Part shown: piece by piece, positions 1 to 12,799 of the stretch | How the letters are laid out: every line of letters starts with the position of its first letter | How positions within the stretch are numbered: position 1 is the stretch's first letter | Origin: Antedon mediterranea | Lineage: Eukaryota; Echinodermata; Crinoidea; Comatulida; Antedonidae | DNA length: 64,000 nt | NCBI RefSeq assembly: GCF_964355755.1 | Contig: NC_092674.1 | Span: 20,486,001-20,550,000 of the forward strand | Direction of reading: 5' to 3' | Made by a program: the position numbers and the translations under genes | The notes under the pieces: generated by a model | The model's database searches: none | What the model saw: only the letters and a program-made list of their open reading frames with translations | What the model was told of the DNA's origin: nothing

Positions 1-179
1 AAAAGTGTTAAAGAGTTAATTGACCCAGAGATGCAATATCCTATAGTGGACTTTACATCTCAGTGGCTACTGCATACTGTACAACTGCATAAGAATAAAT
101 TTACCATTAGACTAGCGAGAGGGCATAATATTGAAATATCATAATTATGTTAACAGCATAAGTTTTTCTTCTTTAACAG
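1..179. other. Intron end upstream of the first visible WDR44 exon
   Basis: A frame is open from base 1 to 144 (48 codons, ending in TAA), but the translation (KSVKELIDPEMQYPIVDF...) does not match WDR44 and no splice site joins it. It is treated as intron. The acceptor CTTCTTTAACAG ends at 179. Confidence 0.4.
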
Positions 180-3100
180 GAAGTTCTATCTCAGGTGATG
201 GTTAAGAACCTAGATACAGGTGAACAGGTGTCACTACTGCAAGCAGAAGATAAACTACCAGCTTGTATCAACCCACTATCACTTCACATTATGAGACTTA
301 CTTCAGAATATGTCAGGTTTGTTTATGTACTATATATTTATTCACATTACACCAGCAAACTGTATTTTCCTTTCCGTGATAAAAGGACAAAGAATAATAA
401 CATTCTGGATTTATAAAGCGCCTTGTGAAACCTCTTAGCATAGCACTGTACATATTACTGTATTACATTACATCATTTTTTATACTCCCATAATGCAGCT
501 AGTAATCAGTGCAAAGTTGATCTCTTGACCATACCAGGTATCCATTTGTACACCTGGTTGGAGAGAGGTAAACGTAAGTGTCATTCCTAAGGATACAAGC
601 AATGCGATGAGCGTTGGATTCGAACCCACAATCTTGCAATCAGTACTCCAACGTGCAACACATGTGCTCACCTGTATAAATATAATGTAATAAGACTGTC
701 TGTATTTATTATAGTTTAAAACTTCCACAGTACAATTCGGTAATTTTGATACTCCATTACCGTCAAATGACAGCTTCCAACCAACCATGACCTAACCATG
801 CAGACATGTCAAGTTTTTCAAATTTACTTTAAAATCTTCCAATTATGATTTTGTTCGTTGGTTTTGTATTATTTATTTCAACTGGGTGACCTCTTCAGTC
901 AAAAACTAGTCTCCCAGTGGGCCCAGTTATCATAAGTGGCTGTGACTAGTACACTGGAGTAACTCCCTACTTGTCTTGAAAGATGTACTAGGTTCTTTAA
1001 AGTGCACATGAGCTAGATGTGTACACTGGACCGTTTATATTCCTTTTCCGAGAAGACTCGTTCTTCCACCAGAACCATGGAGTGAGTGAGCCTTGAACCC
1101 TTGTTGATGTTATGGCTACGTAATTACGGTTCCACTGTCTTGACCACTCGGCCACTAACGGTTATGTGTATGGACTCATCATACGTGGGGACAAATTTGA
1201 GAATGTGACTGCTATATTGGATCCAAAATGGCAGATTGAACCTTCCAAACACAATTCTGTTCTTTTTGATATTCATGTGTATTAGTAGATGTGTGCAATA
1301 ACACAAATGGTATGATAACAACTGTACAAATTCTAGATAGATATTTACTGGTATTTTGCCATTAATTCTATTTAGTAATGGAAGTTTGGACAAGATGGAA
1401 GGAAGTGACACGGAACAGAAAAAGGAAGATTCACCTGTTGCACAACAACTCAAAATTAAATCGTTAGTCATACTTCTTTATATCCACTTTTAACTATTGT
1501 ATCTTAAGGTTTAAATATGGTATCTGTTTGTAAGGCATCCTACTAAAAAAAATACAAACCTTTTACAGCATATTCCTATGCAAACAAAATACTTTATATT
1601 ATTGGTACATTCTTGTTTCATAATTGTAGACGGCACACTTTTGTATGAAAAAAAGGTTTTAAAAATGTGTTTACCCAAACTTCTATCCATAAAACAATAA
1701 TAAGCAGGTGGTATGAAAGGGGGGAAAAGAAATTATCATTGATCAGTTTTCAAACATATGGTTTACATTAATTTTTAATGCGATTAGGAACAAGTTAAAG
1801 AAGTTTACCAAAAAGATGGCCCAAAAAGTGAAGACAGTCGCTGGCGACGCATTTAAACACGAAGAACAAGCTTCCAGTGATGACGAATCATTACCAGATA
1901 CAAAGACAGTTAAGGTCAGAGTTCATTTCAATTTACTGTAGTTATTTTTATGTCTTGATGCACATCTGGCCAAGAATTACCAATATTAAATTAATCACTA
2001 CCAGGTAGGACAGTGATTAATTTACTATTTACTTACAGTTATAACAATTATTAGTAATAAATTAGTGGAATTGAAAACCCAATAATGATTTAGTTTAGTT
2101 AGTATCTTCATTGCTCTTCTGAAAAGTTATGAAGAAATGAAACTAAAACAATTTTACTAATTAAGAAATGATTTGTTGATCTTTTATAGTTTGTTTTGTA
2201 GTTATTGAAAGTTTATAATTTTGATGATACATTCAAACCTCTCTTTCACTTTATAATACTGCAACCGAATATTCCCTTACAAATTGAGTGTAGTGTGATT
2301 AGTAATAAAGAGAATAGTCTTTATGTACCTGTGTAAGGTTTTAATCAACTAAATGTAAACAGCATAACATAAACAACAACTGTGATACGAATGATCAAAG
2401 ATGGCGCATTAGGTATGGGGCGCCGAACATGTCACCACATTGAGTATATTTAAAACTAGCATTAATTGATACATTTTAGACAAACAATTTTTAATTGCTT
2501 GGAAAAATATAATTTTGCTATAGTTAGTACTTATCTTGGTTCATTGATAACTTCAGAAATGAAAAAAAAAGACAAAAATTGGTATTCTTTTAACACGGAC
2601 CTAAATATCAACATGCGCAATATTTTGCCAAGTACTTCATTTGAATGTAACAATATGTATTGATTGATCTTGATCCAGAATTTAGTGCAAGGGGTATGAG
2701 TGGCAGGCTAGTGATCTGTTTGTGGGAATCCCACCTAAGAATTATTGGCAAAAAATTAATATTCTGATGTGTACTTTTTTTCCTATCACAATCGATATAA
2801 ACCGTATTATGTAAAATCACTTTGAATAAAATAAAACGTTATTCATAAAACTTATAATTACTTTTTTGCACATAGATATTTAGACTCAATAATGATGAAG
2901 ATAAGAACAGTTGATAACATAATTCTCATATTACAGTATATATGTACAATTACGTTGTCAAGTAAGGCAAACATCTGACCAATTAAAATACTCTGATACT
3001 GTCTCATGGGAGAACTCTTTTAATTTACTTAATTTCTCTGATAAAATAATTGACTCCACCTTCACACAGCTACAGCTACATTTTTCATTTTCACAATTTG

Positions 3101-6100
3101 TACAGATTTTTCAGAAGTAGCTGATTTACTATGTGAGAACAAAATACCATAATTAATTTATGTACTTTATTTTATGTCCTACAGTTCCGTGCGTCATCAA
3201 GCCACAAAGGTCCATATGATTTTGATCAATTGAAACTAGCTCAAGAACTTGGCAGTGAAAACTCTGGCGCCATCTGGACTATGAAGTTTTCATTATGTGG
3301 TCGATTATTGGTATGTTTATATTTTTTTATGACATAGTGAGATCTTGGTTCAGATTTAACAAACATGCTTTGCAAACAAATTTGTTCTACCTTTGCAGTC
3401 AGTTTTTCAAAATAACCTAGGAAATTCTTTGTACATACTTGTTGTCTTTATCTAATACATATCCTGCATAAATTGTTACAACTTATAACAAGTTGTAATC
3501 GGGTTTGACTTATCACACACATACAGTATGTGAACCTTGTGAAATTTCGGGGGAAAAGCACAGTTGCGCACTATTTGATTAATATGATTGGTAAATTTAT
3601 TAACAAGGCAATAACGTGTCAGAACATCTCAAAACTAAAACAGGCCTCTCATCAGTGGTCCCCTGTAAAATCTCGGGTGATTGTCCACAAAATTGTTATC
3701 ACACTATGCAAATCTGGTTTACAAGTTGTTATATTTTGCAGATGTGAAAAGGGTATTAAATGATAAAAATAACTGGTTTGATAGTAACATAAAGCAATTA
3801 TAATATAAATATTTTAAATAAATTTGCTATAATATCTCTATGATAATCACATATTACTTGTAACTACTGTATCTTAACTTAAGAACAAAGATTGATTACC
3901 AGCCCAGGCATCCAAAGATTATAAGTTGTCCAGATTTTTCCCCTGGAGAAAAAGTAAATTGTAATAAAGTATGTTTTAGTTAATTATATGAAGTTGATTA
4001 CATACATTTTCTTCATACCCCTGAGCTTATTTGACACTTTATTGACTGAGGCTCTTATTCCATGTTTTTCTTTTTTTCATTGGTTGTTTAGGCTACTGCT
4101 GGACAAGATCACCTTCTCAGGGTATGGGTTCTTAAGAACCATGAACAGTATTTTGGTGACATGAGACAGAAGTACAATGCAGACACCCAGTCCTCTCCCA
4201 CACCTTCACAAGAGGACATACTGGATGCCATTGAGAAGGAATCAGTGTCAAGCTCGGGAGCTGGTGATGGTAACGATGAAGATGATAGCGATCAGTTGGC
4301 AATATTTGCTAAAGCACCCTTTTGTGTGTACACAGGTCATACTGCAGATGTGTTGGATGTTTCCTGGTCAAAGGTCAGTACACTCAAGGTCTGCCATCAC
4401 CTGGGCCATATTTTATGTAAAGTCTTGGCTTAGCTTCTGTTCAGATTTATAGTTCTGCTTTCATATCGTAAAACAAGATCACATACAGTAGTTAGCGTCA
4501 TAACGGCCATAGTACATTCAGCCTTTGTAACAAGGATGGTCCAGTGTCATAAGAGGTGGCTTCCACCAATCCCTTTCTTAGTCCGACTCATTAATGATGA
4601 TGTTTCAATGAATATTGAATAGGCTGGCACTATTTAACATACCGGTGGACAAATATTAATGTGTTAATTTAAAAAAAAAAAAAAAGTTTTACTATTTATA
4701 CAATCAATTAATTTTCTAACCAAAAACTTCATTCATCTCATATACTGTAATATTTGTGGCAAACAGTACGTCGGAGAAACAAAAAACACACTCCGTATGA
4801 GAATGACACAACACAGATCAGCTATCAAAACATTAAAGCTTGATCAACCTGTAGCCGAACATTTTAATTCAGGTGGTCACTCGACTCAAATTTCAGAGTT
4901 ATAGTAATAGACCATAATGTCAAATGGAGCAACTAAACTCGCAAAGACAAAGAAAACCACTGGGAATTACAACTTAAAACCACAAAACCTTTTTGGACTT
5001 AACATTAGGAACATACTCCTAGATCGTTAAAATTATTCCATTGACTACCTAAATTTAAGTTTCAATATTAACCACCATTTAAGCTGTTTTTTAGTTTCAT
5101 TCCAAAATTGTTTATATCTCTACCAAGCTACCTTCTTTGTTTTCTACTCTTATTCAGACTCCACCCTGCCTCCTTTTGTTGTATTTCTTTTATTCCTGTC
5201 CACCCAGGCAGCACTTGCCAGCTGCTCTTATACAATGAGGTTATCCAAATTCCTTCACTTGCACTGATGAAGGGCTAGTGTTGCCCGAAAGCTCTGCTTA
5301 CTTTTCTGGCTGTTTTATTTATCGTTATTATTATTATTTTGTATCTCCATTGAGATCCAGCCACTAATTCACTCACAGCATTGTCATTTTTTCAGTAATT
5401 TGCCTTTGGATTTATATTCTTTTTATTAAATATTGTAAAATACTACTTTTCAGCTTTTTGGCTGCCGTTGTATTATTGATTTCTTTTTTATGAATAAATA
5501 ATCTGAATATATGGTGTTAATTGAGAAATACTTACAAGGCAGGTATCATCAAATTATGAGTGTCGACAAGTAGCACCCACCATGAGTGTGCCTACCTAAG
5601 ATTTAGAGAATTGTTTGAAAAATGATATTGTCCATCTCATGAAAATATTCTTTCTATTCTAATCATAATTATTCGTTGTTTCTACTGTGTATTATTTCTG
5701 ACACAATTTCATAACCTAATAAAGTTTATTGGCTTTTTCTTTTGTTGCATAGTTTGCTAATATAACAATTCTTGTTCTGCTTTACTGCTCAACATAAAAA
5801 GCATGTGTTAACAATTAACAATTAACAATAGAAATGTTAAATCCAAAATACCCCTTTAAAGCCACTTGTAGTTTTGAAAAGCATTATTAAATGTGTGCAA
5901 TTCAGATAATAATCTTGTTAAATAAAAACACTTCCTGTTTTAATGTCTTGAGGTGTTATAATGGATATAATACTGTATATTTACACGCTAGATATTTTTC
6001 TCAGTTAAATTGCGGTCTAGCAGAGTTACATTGCTGTATACACCGGTTAAATATTTTTAATTGAAAATAAATATGAAATTTAATGTACCTCTGAAGTTTT

Positions 6101-9100
6101 ATCTGGAGTACATCATAGTTATATAGGCCAATATTGCATTTACCAACAAAACTTAGGCCGCACTGGTTAAACATCTGATAGCACTTAAAATGTCTAATAT
6201 TACATTCTGAAACCTATCAAAGTCAAATTATTGCAAGTTATTGATCACATGCCCTTACATTCGATGTCTCAGATATAATTCGGATGAGCTTAAGCATGCA
6301 TAGAATGGTGTTTACTCTAGTGCATATAAACACAGCCTACTTTGAGTTAGTAATGCTTTTATCAATTTACTTAAATTGAGTGCTCGTACAGTTTTGTTTT
6401 AGTTGCACTATTTGATTAGATAAACTAAACAATTATAAATTTCAGTTTCTTGTAAACATATCAACTTTTATTATGCTATTAACGTTGTTTCGTTTGTCTA
6501 TATTTATACATGATTTTTCTTTATTTTAATTTTTGGTTCTTTAACCGAGGAGGAAATATTAATTGTGGACCAATATAAATATGTATTCTCATACTGGTTT
6601 AGGGTTTAAAATCAATCAGTTTAGATCAATAATTACTTGTTTTGTTTACTTCTTCTTTATACTGGGGGACCACTTAACCAGTATACAGACAAACAGAAAG
6701 TGAAATGAAAAACCTGTTTCTTCCACATCTACATTTTAATATTTATCTATTAACACATTGACTGCCAAGGCATTTTCCGTAATTTCTGTCCCAGTGCCAA
6801 GTCCCGTTTGAGATGATTATATTGAGTGTGAGGGCGCCATATTCAATGCATGAGGGAATAAACACAAACAAACATATGACATTTATTTTTAGATTATCGT
6901 TTACGTACATCATTCATAAACTGCCATGCGATAATTCCTGTTCCAATCACCACTGCCAGCGATTCTATATACAATACAAAAGTGCTACGATTTTGACGTA
7001 GTATTACGTCTTGGCAAGTAGCGACACGCAATTTTTGACGTATAAATACGCCGTGGCAGTGAACGTGTTAACAACATTACATTTTTATTTTATTTTTTTT
7101 ATAAATTACGTTATGAAATCTAATATTGTATTGTTAATTTTACAGAATTATTTTATGCTATCATCATCTATGGACAAGACTGTGCGTCTATGGCATATTT
7201 CACGTAGCGAGTGCCTATGTTGCTTTCAACACATTGACTTTGTTACAGCCATAGCATTTCATCCAAGGGTAATACATTTGTTTGTGAATTTGCTATTGAA
7301 TTTTTTTATATTTTTTATATTAAATTCAAAATCTATAAACTTTTAAATTAATGGTGATTCCCTAAAGTGGGACTGTACATTTCAGTGCTAGTGTACATCA
7401 TGTAACTTATACGATACTTATATTTAATATTCTTTATTTAGGATGATCGATACTTTCTCAGTGGGTCACTAGATGGCAAGTTACGTCTGTGGAACATACC
7501 GGACAAAAAGGTTGCCCTCTGGAATGAAATTGATGGTCAGACAAAGCTTATCACTGCCGCCAACTTCATTCAAAATGGCCGATTCTCAGTTGTTGGTACT
7601 TATGATGGCCGTTGCATCTTTTACGATACAGAACATCTAAAATATTATTGCCAAGTTCATGTCAGGTCAACGAGAGGTCGTAATGCAAAAGGTCGTAAAA
7701 TCACTGGGATTGAACCACTTCCTGGTGAGGATAAGGTAGGTGTCAGATTTTTAAACCATAAATTACTTTATTTTAAATGTATTCCTTATTTTAAATTAAT
7801 AATTTGCTTTTTAAAAAAATAATTGCATTGATACTAAAGAAAACAATTGATACTATAAATGCAAAACAAATACTTTGTTTTATATTACCTTCATCAAAGG
7901 TAAAAAGACGATTTATTCTATCGTATTGATCAGAATAATCTTAATTGATTTAATCTTATAAGATATAAGTACTTATGCACAACTTTAAACAGACAAACAA
8001 CACATCAACTTGACAAGGTCTGACTTATTGTTGAAATGATATTTTTTTACCATTTATAAAGGAGAAACTATACTATATAAGCATTACAGTTACAGTATTT
8101 ACAGTTCAGTCAACTTTCCCAATACCATACACCTTTGGACTGGCCAGATATGTCTGGTTTCTTGGAAAGTCTGGTATTCAAAATGTTTTTGAGTAGAAAT
8201 TAATGTTTTGAAAAGAAAAGTCTGGTTTTGAGAGAGTTTCCGGTTTTTGGAGAGTCTGGCATTGGGAGATTTGACTGTATTGTATTTTTTTTCTTATCTA
8301 TTAAAGTGTTATTTTACTATGTTATAGATCCTTGTAACATCAAATGACTCAAGATTGAGGGTATATGATTTGAGGGACTTGTCAATCTCATGTAAATACA
8401 GGGGCTGCTCAAACCTTAGCAGTCAGATCAAGGCTTCCTTCAGGTATACCATAATAAATACCATCCGTGATAAATTGCGGATACCTCAATCATTGTTATT
8501 ATTATCATATATATATATATATCATCAATGTTTATTCATTTGTCACCATCACCATTGTCATTGTTATCAATATTCCATCATCTGTTTATTGTCACCATTA
8601 ATACCATCTTTTATCAATGTTGTTATTATTGTCATTGCTCACGATCTTTATTGTCATTGTTATCATTGTGCTATCATCTGTTTATTGTCACCATCACCAC
8701 CATCTTTTATCAATTTTGTTATTATTGTCACTGATCACGATCTTTATTGTCAGTGTTATCATTAATCCAGCATCTGTTTATTGTCACCATCAATACCATC
8801 TTTTATCAATGTTGTTATTATTGTCACTGCCATCACAATCTTTAATGTCATTGTTATCATTATTCCATCCTCTGTTTATTTACACCATCACCACCATCTT
8901 TATGAATGTTTTTATTAATGTCACTACCAGATCGCGATTTTATTTTCATTGTTATCATTATTCCATCTTCTATTTATTGTCACCATGACCATTATCCTTT
9001 GTCATTATTGTCACTTGTGTGTTTTTTTAGTTTTTTTTAGTATGTTCAGTTCTGTACAAAAAGGTTATATTTTATGATTATTTTTCCTTTAGCCATAATC

Positions 9101-10388
9101 GCAAGTACATTGTTTGTGGATCTGAAGATTTTAATATATATATCTGGAAGACCAATTATGATTTTGGTAAATTTTCATCTGTTCGAAAAGATAGAAATGA
9201 TTATTGGGAGGCCATCAAAGGTATGTAGTATTTTAAAGACGTCATTACAAAAGTAACATTTTATTTATTTAATCAGATTAAACATACATGTACAGTACTA
9301 CTGTGTGATAGCTGGATATTTTAATTTCCTTCATTCCGTTTTTCATGTTTCTCATTGGTGTATTTTTTGATAAAACTGAAGCCCAAAAAAAAGATTTTGA
9401 TTTTTTTTAATTCATTGTTTAGAAATCAATGCATTTTATCAATTCCAAAGATTTCTTTGCATTATCTGTTTATTAGAGATATTTTCATAAGGTTATGTTA
9501 AAAAGGAGAAGCTGCTGTTATAGTGTATTTATTTCTGATAGTTTAGTATTTTTTAATAGCCTTGCAGGATAAACATATTTAATAATAATGGCTTTTTTTT
9601 TATCTTTTGTGGTTAACCACCACCTTTATTCATTCAATGTTTCATAAACAACAATTACAGAATCTCTAAGCATTTTCTACATTTTTTTCGTTATTTTCTT
9701 ATTTTTATCCTCTTTAATATTAATAATACTTTTAATATTTTTATACGTAGTACCCAATGTTTTCTTAATGTATATATTTGGTTTGTCTACTACACTTAAA
9801 AAAAAAAATATTATTAATGTTTACATTATTTTCTGCATATTTTTTATGTTATTGTTGTTATTACAAAATATATTGCATATTTAATAAAAAAAAAAGTTGT
9901 TTACTTATAAAAAGTTTGTTAACTTATTTATCATAATTTGTGTGTCTTTCAGTTTATATATTTGTTTATAGTACAGTAATAATATTAATGGCTTCTATTA
10001 CAGCTTCAATAATCACATCCTGCTGTAGTTATATGTTACAGTATATACAATATCACATTTATTATGCATTTTTATTTCTACAGCTCACAGTGCAGTTGTT
10101 ACTACAGCCATTTTTTCACCAAATCCAACACTGGTTATCACACCGATATCAGAAAGCTTGAGTGATGTCACGGAAAAGCGTGACGTATCACCAGGTTCGC
10201 CATCAGTCCCTCTCAAACGGCCGGAAAAAATTGATACAAAAGGTGAAGGGTCATCGAGGAGTGGATCTCTAAAAAAGGACAGAATGGACAAAGGAGAATT
10301 ACTGGTATCTGCTGATTTTAATGGACAAATTAAAGTTTTTATCAACTATCCTAAAGTACCAGCCAAGATAAATATTGCAACTCAATAA
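180..10388 (+). CDS. WDR44: WDR44 (rabphilin-11-like) WD-repeat protein, C-terminal ten exons
   Basis: Exons: 180-316, 1376-1462, 1788-1914, 3185-3310, 4092-4373, 7146-7268, 7442-7735, 8328-8443, 9093-9220 and 10084-10388. They total 1725 bp (574 codons plus stop) with every junction phase consistent. WDR44 is a RAB11-binding scaffold of recycling endosomes and ER-endosome contacts. The product begins at the conserved MVKNLDTGE block, passes a Lys-rich linker (KKFTKKMAQKVK), then FRASSSHKGPYDFDQ, and then the WD40 propeller. Near-invariant blocks in the propeller are SSSMDKTVRLWHISR, LSGSLDGKLRLWNIPDKK, GTYDGRCIFYDTEHLKYY and KITGIEPLPGEDK. It ends KVFINYPKVP..ATQ. The linker in the last exon (Ser/Lys/Pro-rich, about 10150-10290) diverges from vertebrates. 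The N-terminal half, including the FFAT and proline-rich regions, lies upstream of base 1. Introns hold a SINE, a Penelope-type relic, a piggyBac-type MITE and a minisatellite. Orthology rests on recognised sequence; I am confident. Confidence 0.95.
600..680 (-). repeat. tRNA-derived SINE relic (B box only)
   Basis: On the minus strand, GGTTCGAATCC (complement of 616-626) is a perfect Pol III B box. The upstream A box is too decayed to define. The downstream tail, about 480-600, contains a GGATACCTGG-like stretch of the kind found in tRNA-derived SINE bodies. It sits inside a WDR44 intron. It is a relic, not a working tRNA gene: no cloverleaf can be drawn. Confidence 0.45.
878..1163 (-). repeat. 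tRNA-derived SINE with A and B boxes
   Basis: Read on the minus strand, the element starts near 1160 with GTGGCCGAGTGGTCAAGAC, a Leu/Ser-tRNA-type A box. GGTTCAAGGCTC near 1088-1100 serves as the B box. A body of about 200 bp follows and ends in a GAAATAAATA-type tail near 880. This head-body-tail order is that of a tRNA-derived SINE. It is inserted in the WDR44 intron between the exons at 180-316 and 1376-1462, antisense to the gene. Confidence 0.7.
4726..5300 (+). mobile_element. Penelope-like element 3' relic (GIY-YIG endonuclease)
   Basis: From 4726 the plus strand reads a GIY-YIG-type segment with the motifs YCNICGKQYVGET and LRMRMTQHRSAIK and the end AEHFNSGGHS. A stop at 4902-4904 and frameshifts interrupt it, but further matching residues follow (NHWELQLKTTKPFGLNIRN). 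In Penelope-like retroelements this endonuclease is the C-terminal domain after the reverse transcriptase. No reverse transcriptase remains here, so this is a 5'-truncated, dead copy in a WDR44 intron. A hammerhead-like core follows at 5264-5290. Confidence 0.7.
5264..5290 (+). ncRNA. Hammerhead-ribozyme-like core downstream of the Penelope relic
   Basis: CTGATGA (5264-5270) is followed by a hairpin, GGGC (5272-5275) pairing with GCCC (5283-5286), and then GAAA (5287-5290). This is the order of the hammerhead core. An extra A at 5271 departs from the canonical stem II junction, so activity is doubtful. Hammerhead motifs are known in Penelope-like elements, which supports the reading. Confidence 0.4.
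6754..7067. mobile_element. piggyBac-type MITE with TTAA target duplication
   Basis: The 314-bp element is flanked on both sides by TTAA (6750-6753 and 7068-7071). Its inverted ends read CACATTGACTGCCAAGGC on the left and, as complement, CACGTTCACTGCCACGGC on the right. TTAA duplication is the hallmark of piggyBac insertions, and no transposase is encoded. It lies in the WDR44 intron just upstream of the exon at 7146. Confidence 0.8.
8525..9010. repeat. Minisatellite of about 96-98 bp, roughly five copies
   Basis: The word TCTGTTTATTGTCACCAT recurs with starts near 8581, 8677, 8773, 8871 and (diverged) 8969, a period of 96, 96, 98 and 98 bp. The units are rich in TCATTGTTATCATT and CACCATC. 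They lie in the WDR44 intron between exons 8328-8443 and 9093-9220. Open frames through the array are a by-product of its composition, not genes. Confidence 0.85.
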
Positions 10389-10800
10389 CAATGTTTGCTT
10401 CCGATTGTTCTTAATATTTGTTTATCCAACTCAAAGTGTACTGTTTAGCTATGTCGGGCACAGCAATTCCTACCCATGACAGTTTTCTCATCACTGATCG
10501 ACATTGTCAAAATCATTGATTGTGGCCAGGGTAAAAATAACTGATCACAATTGTTTGGTCATTAGCTGGTGTCAAAATCACTGATTAATTACGAAAGGCG
10601 TTTATTAATCCATGGTTACCCTGGCCTCTCCTGCTTGTTCTACTACTATGTGTATTAATTTAGTTCTAACCTGTGATGCAAATTTGTAGGCTACCACTAT
10701 GCTGAGAGTCTGAACATACCCAGCATCCCCATTATACTTATTTTCAAAAGGCAATGAAGCCATGTGCTTCCATAAGTTAGGCCAATACAAAAATAAATTT
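10389..10800 (+). other. WDR44 3' UTR and probable poly(A) signal
   Basis: Non-coding sequence follows the TAA stop of the WDR44 frame. The first clear AATAAA hexamer lies at 10792-10797, about 405 bp after the stop, and is the likely cleavage signal. No other conserved element was seen. The transcript end is inferred from the hexamer alone. Confidence 0.45.
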
Positions 10801-11930
10801 AATAGTTTTACTTGATTTGAAATTGGTTTTTGGACTTTTTTATTAGCTATCTTTTTAACAAACTGAAAATGATGATATTTAATTCACCACCGTTCTACAC
10901 TGCACCGTTTTTATTGTATTGAATGAACCTACCACAAGTATCCAAAATTCGATAAGGGCAGAGAATGTAGATTTTTTTTTTATTTGGTTTTATCTCAAAA
11001 GATTATAAATTTAATTGGATAATTTATTATAAAAAACACAATATATTTAAAAAAAACTCTGAACTGTAAATTGTTCATTAATTTGGCAAATAGATTCAAA
11101 CTTATAATGGTAGCCTAAAAATTGCATTGCCTTTAAAACTGGTAATTTACTGGATATAGGTTATAAAACTAACAATAACAAAAGGCTCTAATTTGAACTA
11201 TGATGATAAACAATGCTGTAATTTGATCTAAACTGATCTCTATTATGCAGTATTGATAAATGTACTATTTATCAAATATCAATAATGTAATCTTGAACAA
11301 TTAACCACCCACAACAGGATGTGTGATTACTTTAGTAGAAAGATAGCTAGCAGACGACACAGAAGATATTTATTTAACACCGTGTTTACTATTTTCCATC
11401 TAACAAGTTTGTGATTTGTATAAATGTATTACTGTACTATTATTTATTCAACTATACCTATACAAATTAATGTTTCAATAGGTAATTGGTGGGTTAATTA
11501 ACATTGTGGCGATATAAAGTATAGGCCCATAATACCATGGATCTATAAATTAGGTCATCTAACTTATAGGCTCATGATTATATTGGAGAAGTTCGTTTCT
11601 TTCACTTTCCATAAGGTTTTGTGTGCTGCGTGCAACATTTTCATCAGTGTAACGTAGCAAAATGCTACCATATAAAGCTACCATTGCCAATTTATAAAAT
11701 GCAGTACAGTATCTTTCTTTTTCTGACTACCTAATAAATGATCAACTACTATACTGCTAATACAATTTTTCAAATGAAAATGGTTCATTTTTCGTATCTT
11801 CACCGCATGCAATTGCAGTAAATAATATGTCATTTATATTATGTCCACACCTTCTCATAATGTATGTCCAATGAAATAAAGTATCTTGATAAATAAAATC
11901 CTGATTTATTGTGGAAACTGGCCAACTCAC
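10801..11930. other. Intergenic AT-rich stretch
   Basis: Between the inferred WDR44 poly(A) site and the possible minus-strand exon at 11931 I see no supported gene. The short minus-strand frames around 11757-11978 overlap the predicted intron side of that exon and have no family match. No clear repeat structure was found. Confidence 0.4.
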
Positions 11931-12099
11931 GACAGCGTCGTACCACGAAGCCCATATAATACGTACGGAGAAAATCAAACGTTTTATATTCTTCCGATGA
12001 CCTAAAAACTACGCCCGACTCTATCTCGTCGGGATTAAACTCAGAAGGCACCACCGTCGAGTCAACGTTACTTCGGGTCTCGCCGTACGATAATGGCAT
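11931..12099 (-). CDS. Possible first coding exon, unidentified protein
   Basis: On the minus strand an ATG at 12099 opens a 56-codon frame beginning MPLSYGETRSNVDSTVVPS. It ends at a strong donor, C|GTGAGTTGG (exon end 11931, phase 1). The exon is GC- and CpG-richer than the sequence after the donor, as expected at an exon-intron boundary. I do not recognise the family, and no continuing exon was found between here and WDR44, so the gene would have to overlap WDR44 or this is a relic. Plus-strand sequence at about 12107-12372 also has a coding look, which weakens the call. Confidence 0.25.
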
Positions 12100-12529
12100 T
12101 ATGAAGATGTTTTCGAAGGATTATCTCAAATTCTCGAAACTTGCCAAGAAGTCAAAGTCTGAAGAATTTTCCGGGATCTTATAGGAAAGAGTGAGGATTT
12201 TGAAGCAGAAAAGATAATTTTTGTGATGGAACTGGAGAAAAGAAGAAGATGCCCACAACCACCTGCCACCAAAATCAAAATAAATGTCGTAATCCGAGAT
12301 GACAATTATGGAATGAACGAGAAATACTCTCTCCTAATTCGGAAGTATTTTTCATTTGTCCAAACGAGATAGGATCATTTCAGGAAATTACCTCACGACC
12401 AACGTTTTAAGTCTATGCTTACAGTATTTTTAAACACGGATACTGTAGGCCTACAGTATCCCGTACCAACCGATACGACTTTCAAGTACAATGCAACATA
12501 CGCGGACGTAATAATAGGATACCAGGAAA

Positions 12530-12645
12530 TGTATGGAACTAACGAGTAATTACATAGAAATTGGAATAATTTGCCAACCGAAGTCATCATTTCTGAAACC
12601 ATTAACACATTTAAAAACCGATTGGATTCGACATGGAGTTATACT
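12530..12645 (+). mobile_element. LINE 3'-end relic
   Basis: The plus strand encodes RNWNNLPTEVIISETINTF followed by KNRLDSTW. This is the short conserved block found at the extreme C-terminus of CR1/L2-like reverse transcriptase ORFs (WN.LP..V..A.S...FK.RLD..W). Only this fragment is left. It abuts the MITE at 12652. Confidence 0.6.
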
Positions 12646-12651
12646 TACCCA

Positions 12652-12799
12652 TCTATATGGCGGGCCAAACTTTCATTTAATTATTAACAAGATATCTCTA
12701 TTTAAAATTAACTAAGATATCTTAGTTTTAAATAGAGATATCTTAGTTTTAAATAGAGATATCTTAATGATTAAATGACAGTTTGGCCCGCCATATTAT
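12652..12799. mobile_element. Short palindromic MITE
   Basis: The left end TATATGGCGGGCCAAACT (12655 onward) is repeated in inverse as AGTTTGGCCCGCCATATT at the right end near 12780-12797. The interior is a nearly self-complementary run of AAGATATCTCTATTTAAAA-type units. About 148 bp with no coding capacity. The superfamily is not determined. Confidence 0.75.

Noticed and set aside
616-626. Functional tRNA gene
   Set aside because: Only the B box is intact; no A box, acceptor stem or anticodon arm can be folded.
8355-8988. Overlapping plus-strand open frames of 68-136 codons
   Set aside because: They run through the 96-98 bp minisatellite; the Cys/His/Leu-rich translations reflect the repeat. 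Only 8328-8443 is a WDR44 exon.
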